Positions 15,597 to 25,726 of a stretch of 64,000 bases of DNA are shown here, piece after piece. A program made the translations under genes and the position numbers. This DNA comes from Tepidisphaeraceae bacterium. GTDB taxonomy: Bacteria > Planctomycetota > Phycisphaerae > Tepidisphaerales > Tepidisphaeraceae. The stretch is taken from assembly GCA_035998445.1 (NCBI GenBank), contig DASYHQ010000017.1:1-64000 (forward strand). Reading direction: 5' to 3'. Each line of letters opens with the position of its first letter. The stretch's first letter is position 1. Under the pieces are notes generated by a model, which had not been told where the DNA came from, searched no databases, and saw nothing but the letters and a program-made list of their open reading frames with translations.

Positions 15597-17882
15597 TTAA
15601 TCCTCCAGCGGATTGTTCTCGTCGCGCAGCGGAATCTGCCGATACCGCCCGGGGTCCGATTCGTTCAAGCGCTCGACTGTATTGTCCACATGGCCGAGGT
15701 CGGTTTGGGCGCGGTCGCCGGTGCGGGTGTCTTCGATCGTGCGCTCACCGCGGATGGTTTCGATGACGTCGTCGTGCCGGCGGGCCTGACCGACCTGGCC
15801 GGCGCGCCAGGCGTCGTTCTGGCGGTCGAAGGTGTCCTGCATGCTCTTGTGGGCGGCTTGGCCGGCTTCGAAGCGGGCCTTCTGGTCGGCCATGCGCTGG
15901 GCGTGGGCGGCGCTGCCGTCGTTCAACCGCTGTTGGCTCTTGCGCGCCATCACCTCCTGGTTCACCTTCAGCGAGTTGGACATCGCCAGCATCATCGGCA
16001 GGTCGTGGTCGAACGTGTCGACGGGCGCGACGAGTTCGGTCAGGAAGACCGTCCACATGTCCTGCGACAGGCGCGACGTCGTCACGTGTGCCGTCCCACG
16101 GAACGGCCGCATGGGCGCGTCTGGCGACTTGGCCATCATGAAGTCGTACGTCACCACCGCCGACTTCGAATCGGGGATGGGCGAGGGCTTTTCCTCCAGC
16201 ACCTTCAGCGATCGCAGTTCGCTGACCGGTCCGCCGCGCTGCGCGCTGAGGCGGGACAGTTGCGGGATGAGCATGCGGATCGCGTCGCCCGGTTCGCTGT
16301 AGCGACCGATGATGACCTGGGGTGGCGGTGGTGGCTGCACGCCCATCTGCCGCGATTGCTCGGCGATCTGGGCGTGACTGCGCATCAGCTGGCCATCGGG
16401 CTCGCTGATGCCAAACGACAGGCCGAACGAAATGCGCTGGTCGGCCGGGCCGGTGACGGAGAACGAGTCGAGGCAACCGGTGGCGTTCGTGGTCCAACCT
16501 GGCGCGATGCCGACCGTACCGGTGCCATCGGGAAACCGATACGTCTGCAACGCCACCGCGGGAGCCACGGCAGGCTTCTCTTGGGCGGTGGGCTGAGCAT
16601 CGCCCGCGCCGGTGTCGCTGCGCGGTTCATCGCCACCACCCAGCGGGTTGTTGGGCTTGGGGGCCAGCGGGTTGGCGCCACCATCGCCACCCCCCAGCGG
16701 GTTCTTCGCGGGCCGTTTCAGTTTGTAGGTGGCGCCACCGGTCTGCAGCGTCATGTTGCTGCCGTCGATAATCGCATTGAAGTCGAACGTGTCGCCGTTG
16801 GCGTCAAACGAGCCGTTCAACCGCTTTCCGTCTGCGGTCGCGATCATCGGGAACTTCTGCTGGCCCATGGTGATCGTGCCCTTGTAGCCGGCATCGGCGT
16901 CGGTGAGTTCGACCGTGAGCTTCTCACCAACGTACCGCCCCGCCAGCGACGCGCCGGCGTTGCCCGGGGGCGCTGCATCGCGTTCCTTCGCAGCGGCCAC
17001 CGGGGCGCCGCCATCGTTGCCCTCGGAATTGATGAATGGCGCGCTGTTGCGGATGACGAGCGTGCCGTCGCCCTGGATGTCGTACACGACCATGTTTCCG
17101 TTGGGCCCGGGGCCCTGCTGTTGGCCGCGCGTGTCGGTGCCGCCCTTCAGTTCGACGTTCATCACGTGACCGGTCGGCACGTCGACCTGCGCGATGCCCG
17201 ACGACGTCAGCTTCACGTTCAGGTCCTGCTGACGCGTGGCGACGCTGATGTTCATCTGCACGTCGGCAGTCGGGCGACCGGCGACGTCCTGAACGCGCAG
17301 CAGCTTCATCCGCATGCTGGCGGTGTCGTCGGGGTTCTTCAACCGAAACATGCGCGCCAGGGCCCGCGCGTCGGCCGACCATTCCTGGCCGACGGCGACC
17401 GGCCCCTCGGGAAACATCGCGCGCGACTGCTCGATCGCGCCGGCCAACTCGTCGGTGACGGCCGGGTCGACGAACTCCTTCAAATCGTTTGTGACCGACC
17501 CGTCGGCGTTGCGCGTCACGACGACCGTCTTGCCCGCCAGCGCGAACGGCATCGACTGCGCCGGCTGCCCCGCCATGCCCTGCTGTGTGACGCAGTCGGC
17601 GCCGAACGTGATGCGCACCTTCGTCGGTTCACCTTCGGTGACGGCCAGCACCTCCAGCTTGCCGTTGAGCTTCGACGACATCGTCGTCGTGAACGGCTGG
17701 GTCATGCCCTGAAAGCTCGCCTTGACGTTCGTGTCGGCCTGCTGCGATTGGTCGAACGACCACGACATGCTTGGCTCCAGCGCCAGCCGCAACGACACCT
17801 GGTCCTGCGCCGCCAGTGGCGCTGGAAGCACCGCCAACAGCGTGGCACAAATCATCGCAGCGTAAGTTGGCACGTTTTTCAT
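15597..17882 (-). CDS. Large secreted protein of unknown function
   Basis: A 761-residue exported protein. A signal peptide spans residues 1-25 or so (MKNVPTYAAMICATLLAVLP, cleavage near LAAQ). The N-terminal part (about 30-270) has beta-rich repeats typical of DUF6263-like proteins (LNGKLEVLAVTEGEPTKVRI, FPEGPVAVGQEWS). A middle domain (about 310-385) follows, with LAGRYVGEKLTVELTDADAG and NGSFDANGDTFDFNAIIDGS. Then come a low-complexity linker of NPLGGGD repeats (about 390-425) and a C-terminal domain of about 330 residues ending in a charged helical stretch. AGGTGG precedes the ATG. No catalytic motif was recognised; a cell-envelope role is inferred only from export. Confidence 0.78.
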   Translation of the reverse strand: MKNVPTYAAMICATLLAVLPAPLAAQDQVSLRLALEPSMSWSFDQSQQADTNVKASFQGMTQPFTTTMSSKLNGKLEVLAVTEGEPTKVRITFGADCVTQQGMAGQPAQSMPFALAGKTVVVTRNADGSVTNDLKEFVDPAVTDELAGAIEQSRAMFPEGPVAVGQEWSADARALARMFRLKNPDDTASMRMKLLRVQDVAGRPTADVQMNISVATRQQDLNVKLTSSGIAQVDVPTGHVMNVELKGGTDTRGQQQGPGPNGNMVVYDIQGDGTLVIRNSAPFINSEGNDGGAPVAAAKERDAAPPGNAGASLAGRYVGEKLTVELTDADAGYKGTITMGQQKFPMIATADGKRLNGSFDANGDTFDFNAIIDGSNMTLQTGGATYKLKRPAKNPLGGGDGGANPLAPKPNNPLGGGDEPRSDTGAGDAQPTAQEKPAVAPAVALQTYRFPDGTGTVGIAPGWTTNATGCLDSFSVTGPADQRISFGLSFGISEPDGQLMRSHAQIAEQSRQMGVQPPPPPQVIIGRYSEPGDAIRMLIPQLSRLSAQRGGPVSELRSLKVLEEKPSPIPDSKSAVVTYDFMMAKSPDAPMRPFRGTAHVTTSRLSQDMWTVFLTELVAPVDTFDHDLPMMLAMSNSLKVNQEVMARKSQQRLNDGSAAHAQRMADQKARFEAGQAAHKSMQDTFDRQNDAWRAGQVGQARRHDDVIETIRGERTIEDTRTGDRAQTDLGHVDNTVERLNESDPGRYRQIPLRDENNPLED

Positions 17883-18075
17883 CGCCCACCTTTGGAGTGA
17901 AGTTTCTACCACTTCGCAACGTCGCGCACTCGAACAGTTCAAAGCAGCGGGCGTTAGCCGTCAAGCAAAATTACGAGATAAAGTATCGCATGCCTGAGAA
18001 CGCGGAGTAGTCGCGTTGTGGAGAAGCAGATGCACGGCTCACGCGGTCGGATGCGCCGCGATAAGCTCGCGGGCC

Positions 18076-18228
18076 ATGGCACTTTCGCAAGCAATGCTCG
18101 TCGGCGCCGCGGGCTTCGCCTTCAGCGTTGCATCGCTCGCCGCGCGGTTCGGTTGGACGTTCCCGTTGGGCACGCTGTTGGTCAACGTCGTCGGCAGCTT
18201 CGCACTGGGCGCGCTGGACGGCAAACGT
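18076..18228 (+). pseudogene. crcB: Remnant of a CrcB/FluC fluoride channel gene
   Basis: About 50 codons from ATG 18076 read as the first third of CrcB, most clearly GWTFPLGTLLVNVVGSFALG, which matches the FPLGTLxVNxxGSFxLG signature of fluoride channels. The expected continuation (about 75 more residues with two further helices) is missing, and the frame runs into unrelated sequence. The N-terminal helix has also drifted. A fluoride riboswitch was not recognised upstream. It converges on yacG. It could instead be a short, expressed membrane peptide. Confidence 0.7.
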
Positions 18229-18281
18229 CGATCTGCCGGCGAGAGGCCGGTGCTGCGGCTAAAGCAGTCGCCGTGCGAGCG

Positions 18282-18452
18282 CTACCGGTCGTCCTCGTCG
18301 TCTTCGGTGATCTGCACGGGAATCTGGTACTTCTCGTCCAGCCAGCGGCCGAGGTCGACCATCTTGCAGCGGTCGGAACAGAACGGGAACGGCCCCATCG
18401 GCTGATCGTCCGCCGGCACTTCGACAGGCTTTTTACAGGTGGGACACTGCAT
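18282..18452 (-). CDS. yacG: DNA gyrase inhibitor YacG-type zinc protein
   Basis: A 56-residue protein reading MQCPTCKKPVEV, then PFPFCSDRCKMVDLGRWLDE, ending in an acidic tail (TEDDEDDR). The four cysteines (3, 6, 25 and 29) and the FCSDRCKxxDLGxW signature are those of YacG, a small zinc protein that binds GyrB and blocks gyrase in E. coli. Its length is at the short end of the family. It lies last in the dnaJ-grpE-zinc ribbon gene row, on the same strand, 125 bases after the zinc-ribbon gene. Confidence 0.92.
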   Translation of the reverse strand: MQCPTCKKPVEVPADDQPMGPFPFCSDRCKMVDLGRWLDEKYQIPVQITEDDEDDR

Positions 18453-18532
18453 ACTGAAGTTTAGGCGCCACGATTGGATTAGAGGAGCGATCGCGAGATA
18501 GCGCGTTCTGAAGAGACTACTTGGAAGTAGTC

Positions 18533-18560
18533 ACGCATGGGCGAGACGCCCCTGCCACGG
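18533..18560. repeat. Family A terminal hairpin, solo end
   Basis: ACGCATGGGCGAGACGCCCC followed by TGCCACGG is one end of family A without a partner end nearby. It lies 18 bases after the stop codon of the zinc-ribbon gene. Confidence 0.75.
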
Positions 18561-18577
18561 CAGAAGAATCCGCCCGG

Positions 18578-18955
18578 CTACTTCTTGTCTTTCTTCGCCG
18601 GCTTTGATTCGGCGGCGGGTTTGGCGACGGACTCCGTCTTGGCAGGCGCCGCGGGCTTCGACTCCGCCGCGGGCTTGGCGGCGTCACCGCCACCACCACT
18701 GCTACCGTCGCCGCTTGGCTTCGTCTCACCGCCACCGCCAGACTCGGCCTTGGCCTTGTCGGCGTAGCCCTTGTCGCGGTAGTCAGTGATGTAGAACCCG
18801 CTGCCCTTGAAGATCAGCCCCGCCCCCGTGCCGATCAGCCGGCGGACCTTCTTCTTCCCACAGCTCGGGCAAACCTTGATTGGGTCTGACGACATCGACT
18901 GAAACTTCTCGAAGTCGTGGCCGCAGGCGTCGCAATGGTATTCGTAGGTTGGCAT
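18578..18955 (-). CDS. FmdB-family zinc-ribbon protein
   Basis: A 125-residue protein. The first 45 residues are the FmdB/CxxC_CxxC_SSSS-type zinc ribbon: MPTYEYHCDACGHDFEKFQ, then KVCPSCGKKKVRRL, with Cys8, Cys11, Cys29 and Cys32 as ligands. A short conserved part follows (FKGSGFYITDYRDKGY). The remaining half is low complexity: a Gly- and Ser-rich linker and repeats of AAESKPA ending in a lysine-rich tail. The family often lies beside chaperone genes and its biochemical role is unsettled. The ATG lies three bases from a family F repeat that separates it from grpE. Confidence 0.88.
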   Translation of the reverse strand: MPTYEYHCDACGHDFEKFQSMSSDPIKVCPSCGKKKVRRLIGTGAGLIFKGSGFYITDYRDKGYADKAKAESGGGGETKPSGDGSSGGGGDAAKPAAESKPAAPAKTESVAKPAAESKPAKKDKK

Positions 18956-18957
18956 TC

Positions 18958-19053
18958 CGTAGGGGCAGACCTCTGCGTCTGCCCTCCTTCGTTGGCTGTT
19001 GTCATGCTTGCAAACGGAACCAAGACGGGCGGGCACGGAGGCCCGCCCCTACG
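18958..19053. repeat. Family F inverted repeat, copy 2
   Basis: CGTAGGGGCAGACCTCTGCG at one end is answered by CACGGAGGCCCGCCCCTACG at the other. It fills the whole gap between grpE and the zinc-ribbon gene, and its outer end contains the grpE stop codon (CTA at 19049-19051). Confidence 0.85.
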
Positions 19054-19576
19054 ACAGCTTGCTCACCGCCACCTGCGCCGGACGCAGCGTGCGGCCGTGG
19101 AGGGCGTAGCCCTTTTGCAGCAGTTGGGTAACGGTCGGTTCGGTGTAGGTATCGCTGGGTTGTTGGATGAGGGCCTCGTGCCGGGTCGGGTCGAAGGCCT
19201 CGCCTTCCTTCGGCGCGATCTCCTCGACGTTCTGGGCCTTCAGCACGGCCAGCCATTGGTCATGCACGATCTGCATGCCCTGCAGCAGCGACGCCGAGTC
19301 GACCTTGGTGGGGTCTTGGGCGATCGCGCGCTCGAAATTATCGATGACGGGGATCAGGCTCTTGATCAGCGAGCTGTTGGCGTACTGCAGCCGTTGGTCG
19401 AACTCGCCCTGCATGCGCCGCTGGGCGTTCTTGAAGTCGGCCGTGGCCAACGCGAGGCGCTGGAACAGGTCATCGCGCTCGGCCTGCAGCTTCTGCACGT
19501 CCATCGTCCCCTCACTGCTGCCGTTGTCGTTGTCGTCCTGCATGTCGTTGTTATCGGTGGTGGTTGTCTCAGCCAT
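19049..19576 (-). CDS. grpE: Nucleotide exchange factor GrpE
   Basis: A 175-residue co-chaperone that releases ADP from DnaK. The N terminus is acidic and disordered (DMQDDNDNGSSEG). A long coiled coil follows (KLQAERDDLFQRLALATADF), then the dimer helices (LIPVIDNFERAIAQ), and the C-terminal beta domain bears the usual FDPTRHEALIQQPSD and VTQLLQKGYALHGRTLRPAQV. Length is typical. The stop codon lies inside a family F repeat, so the repeat appears to have inserted at, or trimmed, the gene's end without damage to the conserved core. dnaJ lies upstream; dnaK is not in the window. Confidence 0.95.
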   Translation of the reverse strand: MAETTTTDNNDMQDDNDNGSSEGTMDVQKLQAERDDLFQRLALATADFKNAQRRMQGEFDQRLQYANSSLIKSLIPVIDNFERAIAQDPTKVDSASLLQGMQIVHDQWLAVLKAQNVEEIAPKEGEAFDPTRHEALIQQPSDTYTEPTVTQLLQKGYALHGRTLRPAQVAVSKLS

Positions 19577-19621
19577 GATGAAGCCTCAAAAGCAAATGCC
19601 GTTCGCGAGCCTGCAAGATGT

Positions 19622-19725
19622 TGTCATCCCGAGCGAGCGACAGCGAGGGAGGGATCTCAAAAATCACGAGAATCGCTTGGACGATCGAGATCCCTCAGGT
19701 CGGCAAGCCTCCCATCGGGATGACA
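19622..19725. repeat. Family C inverted repeat, copy 4
   Basis: TGTCATCCCGAGCGAGCGAC at the left is answered by CCTCCCATCGGGATGACA at the right, with the inner GAGGGATCTC and GAGATCCCTC arms. It lies between dnaJ and grpE. Confidence 0.88.
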
Positions 19726-19796
19726 ACTTGCGCCAGACCATGCATTCTTCCGTTTCGCGTTTCAGCACGCTCAACTCCGCGGCAGTCTCGTCTGGC

Positions 19797-20939
19797 TCAC
19801 TCACCGCTGAACACGTCCTTCAGCTTATCTAGAAATCCCTTGCGCTGCGGACCCACCTCGGCGCCGTCTTCGGTGGCGGCGAAGTCGCGGAGCAATTGCT
19901 TTTGCTTCTCGGTCAGCTTGCGCGGGATCTCGATCAGCACTTGTACCAGTTCGTCCCCGGCGCGCCCGCTGCGCAAATCGGGCAGGCCACGGCCCTTCAG
20001 CTTGTATACCTCGCCATGCTGCGCGCCGGCGGGCACGTCCAGCAGTTCGCGGCCCTTCAGCGTCGGCACCTCGATCTCGCCACCGAGCGCGGCCTGCGTG
20101 AAGCTGATGGGCACTTGGCAGACGAGGTCGTTGTTGTGCCGCGTGAACATCGGGTGCGGCTTGATCGCGATGTAGCAGTGCAGATCGCCGGCTGGGGCGC
20201 CGTTCTCACCGGCCTCACCTTCGCCGGCGATGCGGACGGCCTGCCCTTCGTGCACGCCGGCGGGAATCTTCACCGTTACGACGCGCTTCTTCTGCTGGCG
20301 CCCGGTGCCGGCGCAACCGCTGCACTTGTCTTTCACGATGCTGCCGCGTCCACGGCACGTCGGGCAGGCGGTAACCATGCGGAACATGCCGCCAAAGCCC
20401 TGTTGCGCGACGCGCCCCTGCCCGCCGCACGTGCTGCAGGCGACCGGCGACGTGCCCGGCTTGGCGCCGCTGCCCTTGCAGGTGTCGCAGGTATCCTGCT
20501 TTTCGAATTCTATCGTCTTTTCGACGCCGCTGGCGACTTCGGCCAGCGTGAGCTCGACCTGCGTTTCCAGGTCAAAGCCGCGGCCGTTGCCGGTGCGTCC
20601 GCCACCGCCACCCCGGCCACCCCCGCGCCCGCCGAACGCGCCACCAAAGATGTCGTCGAACATCGAGAAGATGTCGCCGGCGTCCATGTGCGAGAAGTCG
20701 TGCTGCCCACCGACGCCCTGGTGCCCGAACTGGTCGTACCGCTGGCGCTTGGCCGGGTCGCTCAGCACCTCGTACGCCTCGGCGCACTCCTTGAACTTCA
20801 ACTCGGCCTCGGCGTCGCCCTGGTTGCGGTCGGGGTGATACTTCATCGCTAGCCGGCGATAGGCGCGCTTGATCTCCTCGCCGTCAACGGTGCGCTCGAC
20901 GGAGAGGACCTCGTAGTAATCGCGTTTCGTTACAGCCAT
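19797..20939 (-). CDS. dnaJ: Chaperone protein DnaJ
   Basis: A 380-residue type I DnaJ, which stimulates DnaK ATPase activity and delivers unfolded substrates. The J domain (about 1-72) carries HPD at residues 35-37. A Gly- and Phe-rich linker follows with GGRGGGRGGGGGRTGNGRG. The cysteine-rich zinc domain has four repeats: CDTCKGSG, CSTCGGQG, CPTCRGRG and CSGCAGTG. The two C-terminal beta domains end with the dimerisation tail. Length is normal. A 10-base-arm hairpin (CACTGCGGAG) lies about 100 bases upstream of the start, followed by a family E repeat. Confidence 0.96.
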   Translation of the reverse strand: MAVTKRDYYEVLSVERTVDGEEIKRAYRRLAMKYHPDRNQGDAEAELKFKECAEAYEVLSDPAKRQRYDQFGHQGVGGQHDFSHMDAGDIFSMFDDIFGGAFGGRGGGRGGGGGRTGNGRGFDLETQVELTLAEVASGVEKTIEFEKQDTCDTCKGSGAKPGTSPVACSTCGGQGRVAQQGFGGMFRMVTACPTCRGRGSIVKDKCSGCAGTGRQQKKRVVTVKIPAGVHEGQAVRIAGEGEAGENGAPAGDLHCYIAIKPHPMFTRHNNDLVCQVPISFTQAALGGEIEVPTLKGRELLDVPAGAQHGEVYKLKGRGLPDLRSGRAGDELVQVLIEIPRKLTEKQKQLLRDFAATEDGAEVGPQRKGFLDKLKDVFSGE

Positions 20940-21029
20940 TCAGTTACTCTCAGAGAGTTCGTCCGTTTTCTCTTCCGGCTTACCGAGAAAGAGACCGAAG
21001 CACGCGCCGTTGTCCACTCATTCACCAAA

Positions 21030-21079
21030 CACTGCGGAGACACGCGGACTATACAAATATCCTCGTGCCTCCGCAGTGG
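21030..21079. repeat. dnaJ: Inverted repeat upstream of dnaJ
   Basis: CACTGCGGAGACACG and CGTGCCTCCGCAGTG form a stem around an A+T-rich loop (ACTATACAAATATC). It does not match the CIRCE heat-shock operator. It may be regulatory or another dispersed repeat. Confidence 0.5.
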
Positions 21080-21100
21080 CGGTGATTGGATTTTCCGGGC

Positions 21101-21172
21101 CCGTTTAGCCGCGAGCTTGCTCGCGATTATTCCTCGTGCCGTGTCGAACCGCGAGCAAGCTCGCGGCTAAAC
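21101..21172. repeat. Family E inverted repeat, copy 2
   Basis: CCGTTTAGCCGCGAGCTTGC is answered by GCAAGCTCGCGGCTAAAC. It lies between the groEL1 stop codon and dnaJ. Confidence 0.88.
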
Positions 21173-21204
21173 AAGTTACACCGAGTACTGGCCCTGCAGC
21201 GCCC

Positions 21205-22836
21205 CTACGACACCGCGCCGGCGACGAGGTTGCTGGTCTCGTCCTTCTTCTCCTTCACTTCCGTGATCAGCACGTCCGTCGTCAGCGCCAAGGCGGCGAT
21301 GCTAGCGGCGTTCTGGAGGGCGGTCTTGCTGACCTTGGCCGGGTCGATGATGCCGAACTTGAACATGTCGCCGTACTCGTCCGTCGCGGCGTTGTAGCCG
21401 TAGGCGGCGTTCTTGTTCTCCAGCACCTGGGCGACCACCACTTCACCGTCTTCACCGGCGTTGTCGGCGATCTGGCGGGCAGGGGCACGCAAAGCCTCGG
21501 CGAGGATGTCGAAGCCGATGCGCTCGTCACCCTTGGCGCGGCTGCGGCCGCCTTCGATGGCTTCGATCGCACGCAGGTAGGCCACGCCACCGCCGGGCAC
21601 GATGCCATCGACGGCCGACGCCTTCACGGCGTGCAGCGCGTCGTCGATGAGGTCCTTGCGTTCCTTCATCTCGGTCTCGGTCGCGGCGCCGGCCTTGATG
21701 ACCGCCACGCCACCGGTCAGCTTCGCCAGGCGCTCCTGAAGCTTTTCCTTGTCGTAGTCGCTGGTGGTCTTCTCGATCTGCAAGCGGATCTGTTCCGAGC
21801 GGGCGTTGATCTCCTTCCTGGAACCGCCGCCCTCGACGACCAGGGTGTTCTCTTTGTCGACGACGATGCGCTTGGCGGTGCCCAGATCGTCCAGCTCGAC
21901 GTTCTCGAGCTTCAGCCCGAGGTCTTCGCTGATGAACTTGCCACCGGTGACGACCGCCAGGTCGCCCATGATGGCCTTGCGGCGATCACCGAAACCGGGG
22001 GCCTTCACGGCGCACACGTTCAGGATGCCGCGCAGCTTGTTGACGACCAAAGCCGCCAGCGCCTCGGCGTCCACGTCTTCGGCGATGATCAGCAGCGGCT
22101 TGCCGCCGGTCGCGATCTTGTTCAGCAGCGGCAGCAGTTCCTGCAGGTTGCTGATCTTCTTCTCGTGCAGCAGCACGTAAGCGTTCTCCAGCACGGCCTG
22201 CAGCGTCGTGGGGTTCGTGAGGAAGTACGGGCTGAGGTAGCCCTTGTCGAACTGCATGCCCTCGGTGTACTCGAGCACGCTCTCGGTGCCCTTGCCCTCG
22301 TCGACCGTGATCACGCCTTCCTTGCCGACCTTCTCCATCGCCTCGGCCAGCAGCTCACCGATGTGCTCGTCGCCATTGGCGCTGACGGTGGCGACGCGCT
22401 TGTAATCGTCGCGACCCTTGACCTTCTTAGCCATCGCCTGAATCGCCTCGACGGCGACCTCGGTGGCCTTCAGGATGCCGCGCTGCACGACGACGGGGTT
22501 CACCGCGCCGGCCGTCACGTACTTCAGGCCTTCCTTCATGATCGCCTCGGCCAGCACCGTGGCGGTGGTGGTGCCGTCACCGGCGACGTCACCGGTCTTG
22601 CTGGCGACGGAGCCGACTAGCTTGGCGCCCATGTTCTCAAACGGTTGCGGCAGCTCGATCTCCTTGGCGACGCTGACGCCGTCCTTGGTGATGCGCGGCG
22701 AGCCGAACGACTTCTGCAACACGACGTTCTTCCCACGCGGCCCGAGCGTCGCCTTGACCGCCCGTGCCAGCTGCGACATGCCCGCGAACAGTTCCGCGCG
22801 GGCGTCCGTTTCAAATTTCAGTTGCTTCGATGCCAT
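21205..22836 (-). CDS. groL1: Chaperonin GroEL, copy 1 (no GGM tail)
   Basis: A 543-residue 60-kDa chaperonin that folds proteins inside a double ring with the GroES lid. ATP-site blocks are present ([16 protein letters not shown] near residue 32, [16 protein letters not shown] near 86, [13 protein letters not shown] near 410). The usual C-terminal GGM repeat is missing: the protein ends [16 protein letters not shown]. In other bacteria with several GroELs, paralogs lacking the GGM tail are specialised for particular clients or conditions. This is the copy directly after groES, so by position it should be the main partner of the lid. Confidence 0.96.
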   Translation of the reverse strand: MASKQLKFETDARAELFAGMSQLARAVKATLGPRGKNVVLQKSFGSPRITKDGVSVAKEIELPQPFENMGAKLVGSVASKTGDVAGDGTTTATVLAEAIMKEGLKYVTAGAVNPVVVQRGILKATEVAVEAIQAMAKKVKGRDDYKRVATVSANGDEHIGELLAEAMEKVGKEGVITVDEGKGTESVLEYTEGMQFDKGYLSPYFLTNPTTLQAVLENAYVLLHEKKISNLQELLPLLNKIATGGKPLLIIAEDVDAEALAALVVNKLRGILNVCAVKAPGFGDRRKAIMGDLAVVTGGKFISEDLGLKLENVELDDLGTAKRIVVDKENTLVVEGGGSRKEINARSEQIRLQIEKTTSDYDKEKLQERLAKLTGGVAVIKAGAATETEMKERKDLIDDALHAVKASAVDGIVPGGGVAYLRAIEAIEGGRSRAKGDERIGFDILAEALRAPARQIADNAGEDGEVVVAQVLENKNAAYGYNAATDEYGDMFKFGIIDPAKVSKTALQNAASIAALALTTDVLITEVKEKKDETSNLVAGAVS

Positions 22837-22855
22837 GGAAATCTCCGGAAGGGTT

Positions 22856-23000
22856 CACCGCAGAGGCGCAGAGGGTGGAACCCGGAGGACGCGGAGAGAA
22901 ACAAACCGATGCTTCTCGCCGATCAACCGGGCCGTTGCTCTACATCCGACTGGGGTTCATTTTTCTTTTTCTCTGCGTTCCGTCCTCTGCGCCTCTGCGT
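22856..23000. repeat. Inverted repeat between groES and groEL1
   Basis: CCGCAGAGGCGCAGAGG at the left is answered by CCTCTGCGCCTCTGCG at the right, with a second inner pair (GGAGGACGCGGAGAG and CTCTGCGTTCCGTCC). It separates the two chaperonin genes by about 170 bases, which is long for a groESL operon. Confidence 0.78.
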
Positions 23001-23006
23001 TGAGTC

Positions 23007-23300
23007 TTACTCAAGCACGCCGAGGATGTCGCTCTCGCGCAGGATGACGTACTTCTGGCCGTCGACCTCGACGTCGGTGCCGCTGTACTTGCCGTAGTAG
23101 ATGGTCTCGCCTTCCTTCACGCCCACCTCATGCAGCTTGCCGTTGTCGTCACGCTTGCCGGGGCCCTTTGCGATCACCTTGCCCTGCGTGGGCTTTTCCT
23201 TGGCACTGTCGGGCAGCAGGATGCCGCTCTTGGTCTTCGTCTCCGCTTCCGACTGCTTCACGATCACGCGATCCCCAAGGGGCTTCAATTTCGTTGCCAT
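23007..23300 (-). CDS. groS: Co-chaperonin GroES
   Basis: A 97-residue lid protein of the chaperonin. The mobile loop that binds GroEL is ETKTKSGILLPDSAKEKPTQ (residues about 20-39). The roof and core blocks are typical: KPLGDRVIVKQSEAE at the start, GKVIAKGPGKRDDNGK in the middle and YGKYSGTDVEVDGQKYVILR near the end. Length is standard. AGAGGAA lies before the ATG. groEL1 follows on the same strand after a repeat-filled gap. Confidence 0.97.
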   Translation of the reverse strand: MATKLKPLGDRVIVKQSEAETKTKSGILLPDSAKEKPTQGKVIAKGPGKRDDNGKLHEVGVKEGETIYYGKYSGTDVEVDGQKYVILRESDILGVLE

Positions 23301-23373
23301 AATTCAGTTCCTCTTCTTTTGTCTGTAGGGCGGGACTCGTCCCGCCGGTCTGCTGTCAATCACTCGAATGAAA

Positions 23374-23703
23374 TTACGGACGGATCACGCGGACCACCGC
23401 GTCTCGCACTTCATTTAATTTCGGTTCCGTCAGTCGCCCGACGTCGTTCAAAAGCGACTCGTGTGCCGTGAACAATCGTGACGGTCTCGCATAACTGACC
23501 CGGCTCAGCGAGCCCGTGGCCAAATCACCTGATGCCAACGTGATGGCCGTGGGATCGGCGTACGCGTTGCTGGTGACCATGCAACAGATCCAGTCACCAT
23601 TCTGCGCCGAAGCCAGCACGACTGCCGGCCGCCGCTTCGACGCCGACAGATCGCTGAACGGGAACGGCAGCACGACTACCGCGCCGGTTGCAAGTGCGCC
23701 CAT
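23374..23703 (-). CDS. MazF/PemK-like toxin (putative mRNA interferase)
   Basis: A 109-residue protein of the MazF/PemK superfamily, toxins that cleave mRNA. The N-terminal strand block is VVVLPFPFSDLSASKRRPAV, matching the FPFSDLSxxKxRPxxVL signature, and ICCMVTS matches the next conserved strand. The last 30 residues form a helix (LLNDVGRLTEPKLNEVRDAV). The start at MGALATG overlaps the end of the upstream antitoxin gene by 28 bases, the common toxin-antitoxin arrangement. The pair sits between groEL2 and groES on the same strand, an odd place for such a module. Confidence 0.85.
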   Translation of the reverse strand: MGALATGAVVVLPFPFSDLSASKRRPAVVLASAQNGDWICCMVTSNAYADPTAITLASGDLATGSLSRVSYARPSRLFTAHESLLNDVGRLTEPKLNEVRDAVVRVIRP

Positions 23704-23888
23704 GCCTCGTCCTCTTCCGGCCGCAGCCAATCCCGCAGCCCGCTCTCGCTCATCCGCGTCACGTCGTCGACCGCTGCCGACTCGTCGAGGATGGTCAACA
23801 GCGCCCGCGACCTTCGCGTCAGCTCGATCGGCTCGGCCAACGTGACGTTGCCGTGTTCATCGATGATGGCCTCAACGGTTTTCAGCAT
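23676..23888 (-). CDS. Antitoxin of the MazF-like toxin
   Basis: A 70-residue protein. The start MLKTVEAIIDEHGNVTLAEP resembles short antitoxins found before PemK-type toxins in cyanobacteria and planctomycetes, with a small beta domain for dimerisation or DNA binding. The second half is acidic (RPEEDEAWAHLQ) and would be the part that blocks the toxin. GGAGG lies seven bases before the ATG. The 28-base overlap with the toxin gene suggests coupled translation. The family call is by pattern and position. Confidence 0.78.
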   Translation of the reverse strand: MLKTVEAIIDEHGNVTLAEPIELTRRSRALLTILDESAAVDDVTRMSESGLRDWLRPEEDEAWAHLQPAR

Positions 23889-23914
23889 CGAATCCTCCAC
23901 CGGAAAACGTCACC

Positions 23915-25594
<1,680 letters not shown>

Positions 25595-25726
25595 TTAAAG
25601 CGTTTCCATCTGAGACGTCGAACGGGCCCCGGCAAGGTTAAGACCTTCCACCCGGCCGGGTAGACTCGCCATAACAAACGCAATGCCGAAGCATAGATGC
25701 GGCACATCTAGCGTTTAGATAAGCAC

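Noticed and set aside
15468-17900. Very long plus-strand frame opposite the large secreted protein
   Set aside because: It is a mirror of codon bias in the minus-strand gene; the product is a low-complexity string of Arg, Val, Gly and Ala with no motif. The same applies to long mirrors of groEL1, groEL2 and ppdK.
17950-18075. Fluoride riboswitch upstream of the crcB remnant
   Set aside because: The short stretch before the remnant shows no recognisable pseudoknot pattern of that riboswitch.
23300-23400. Possible CIRCE heat-shock operator before groES
   Set aside because: No TTAGCACTC-N9-GAGTGCTAA pattern or close variant was found before groES, groEL2 or dnaJ.
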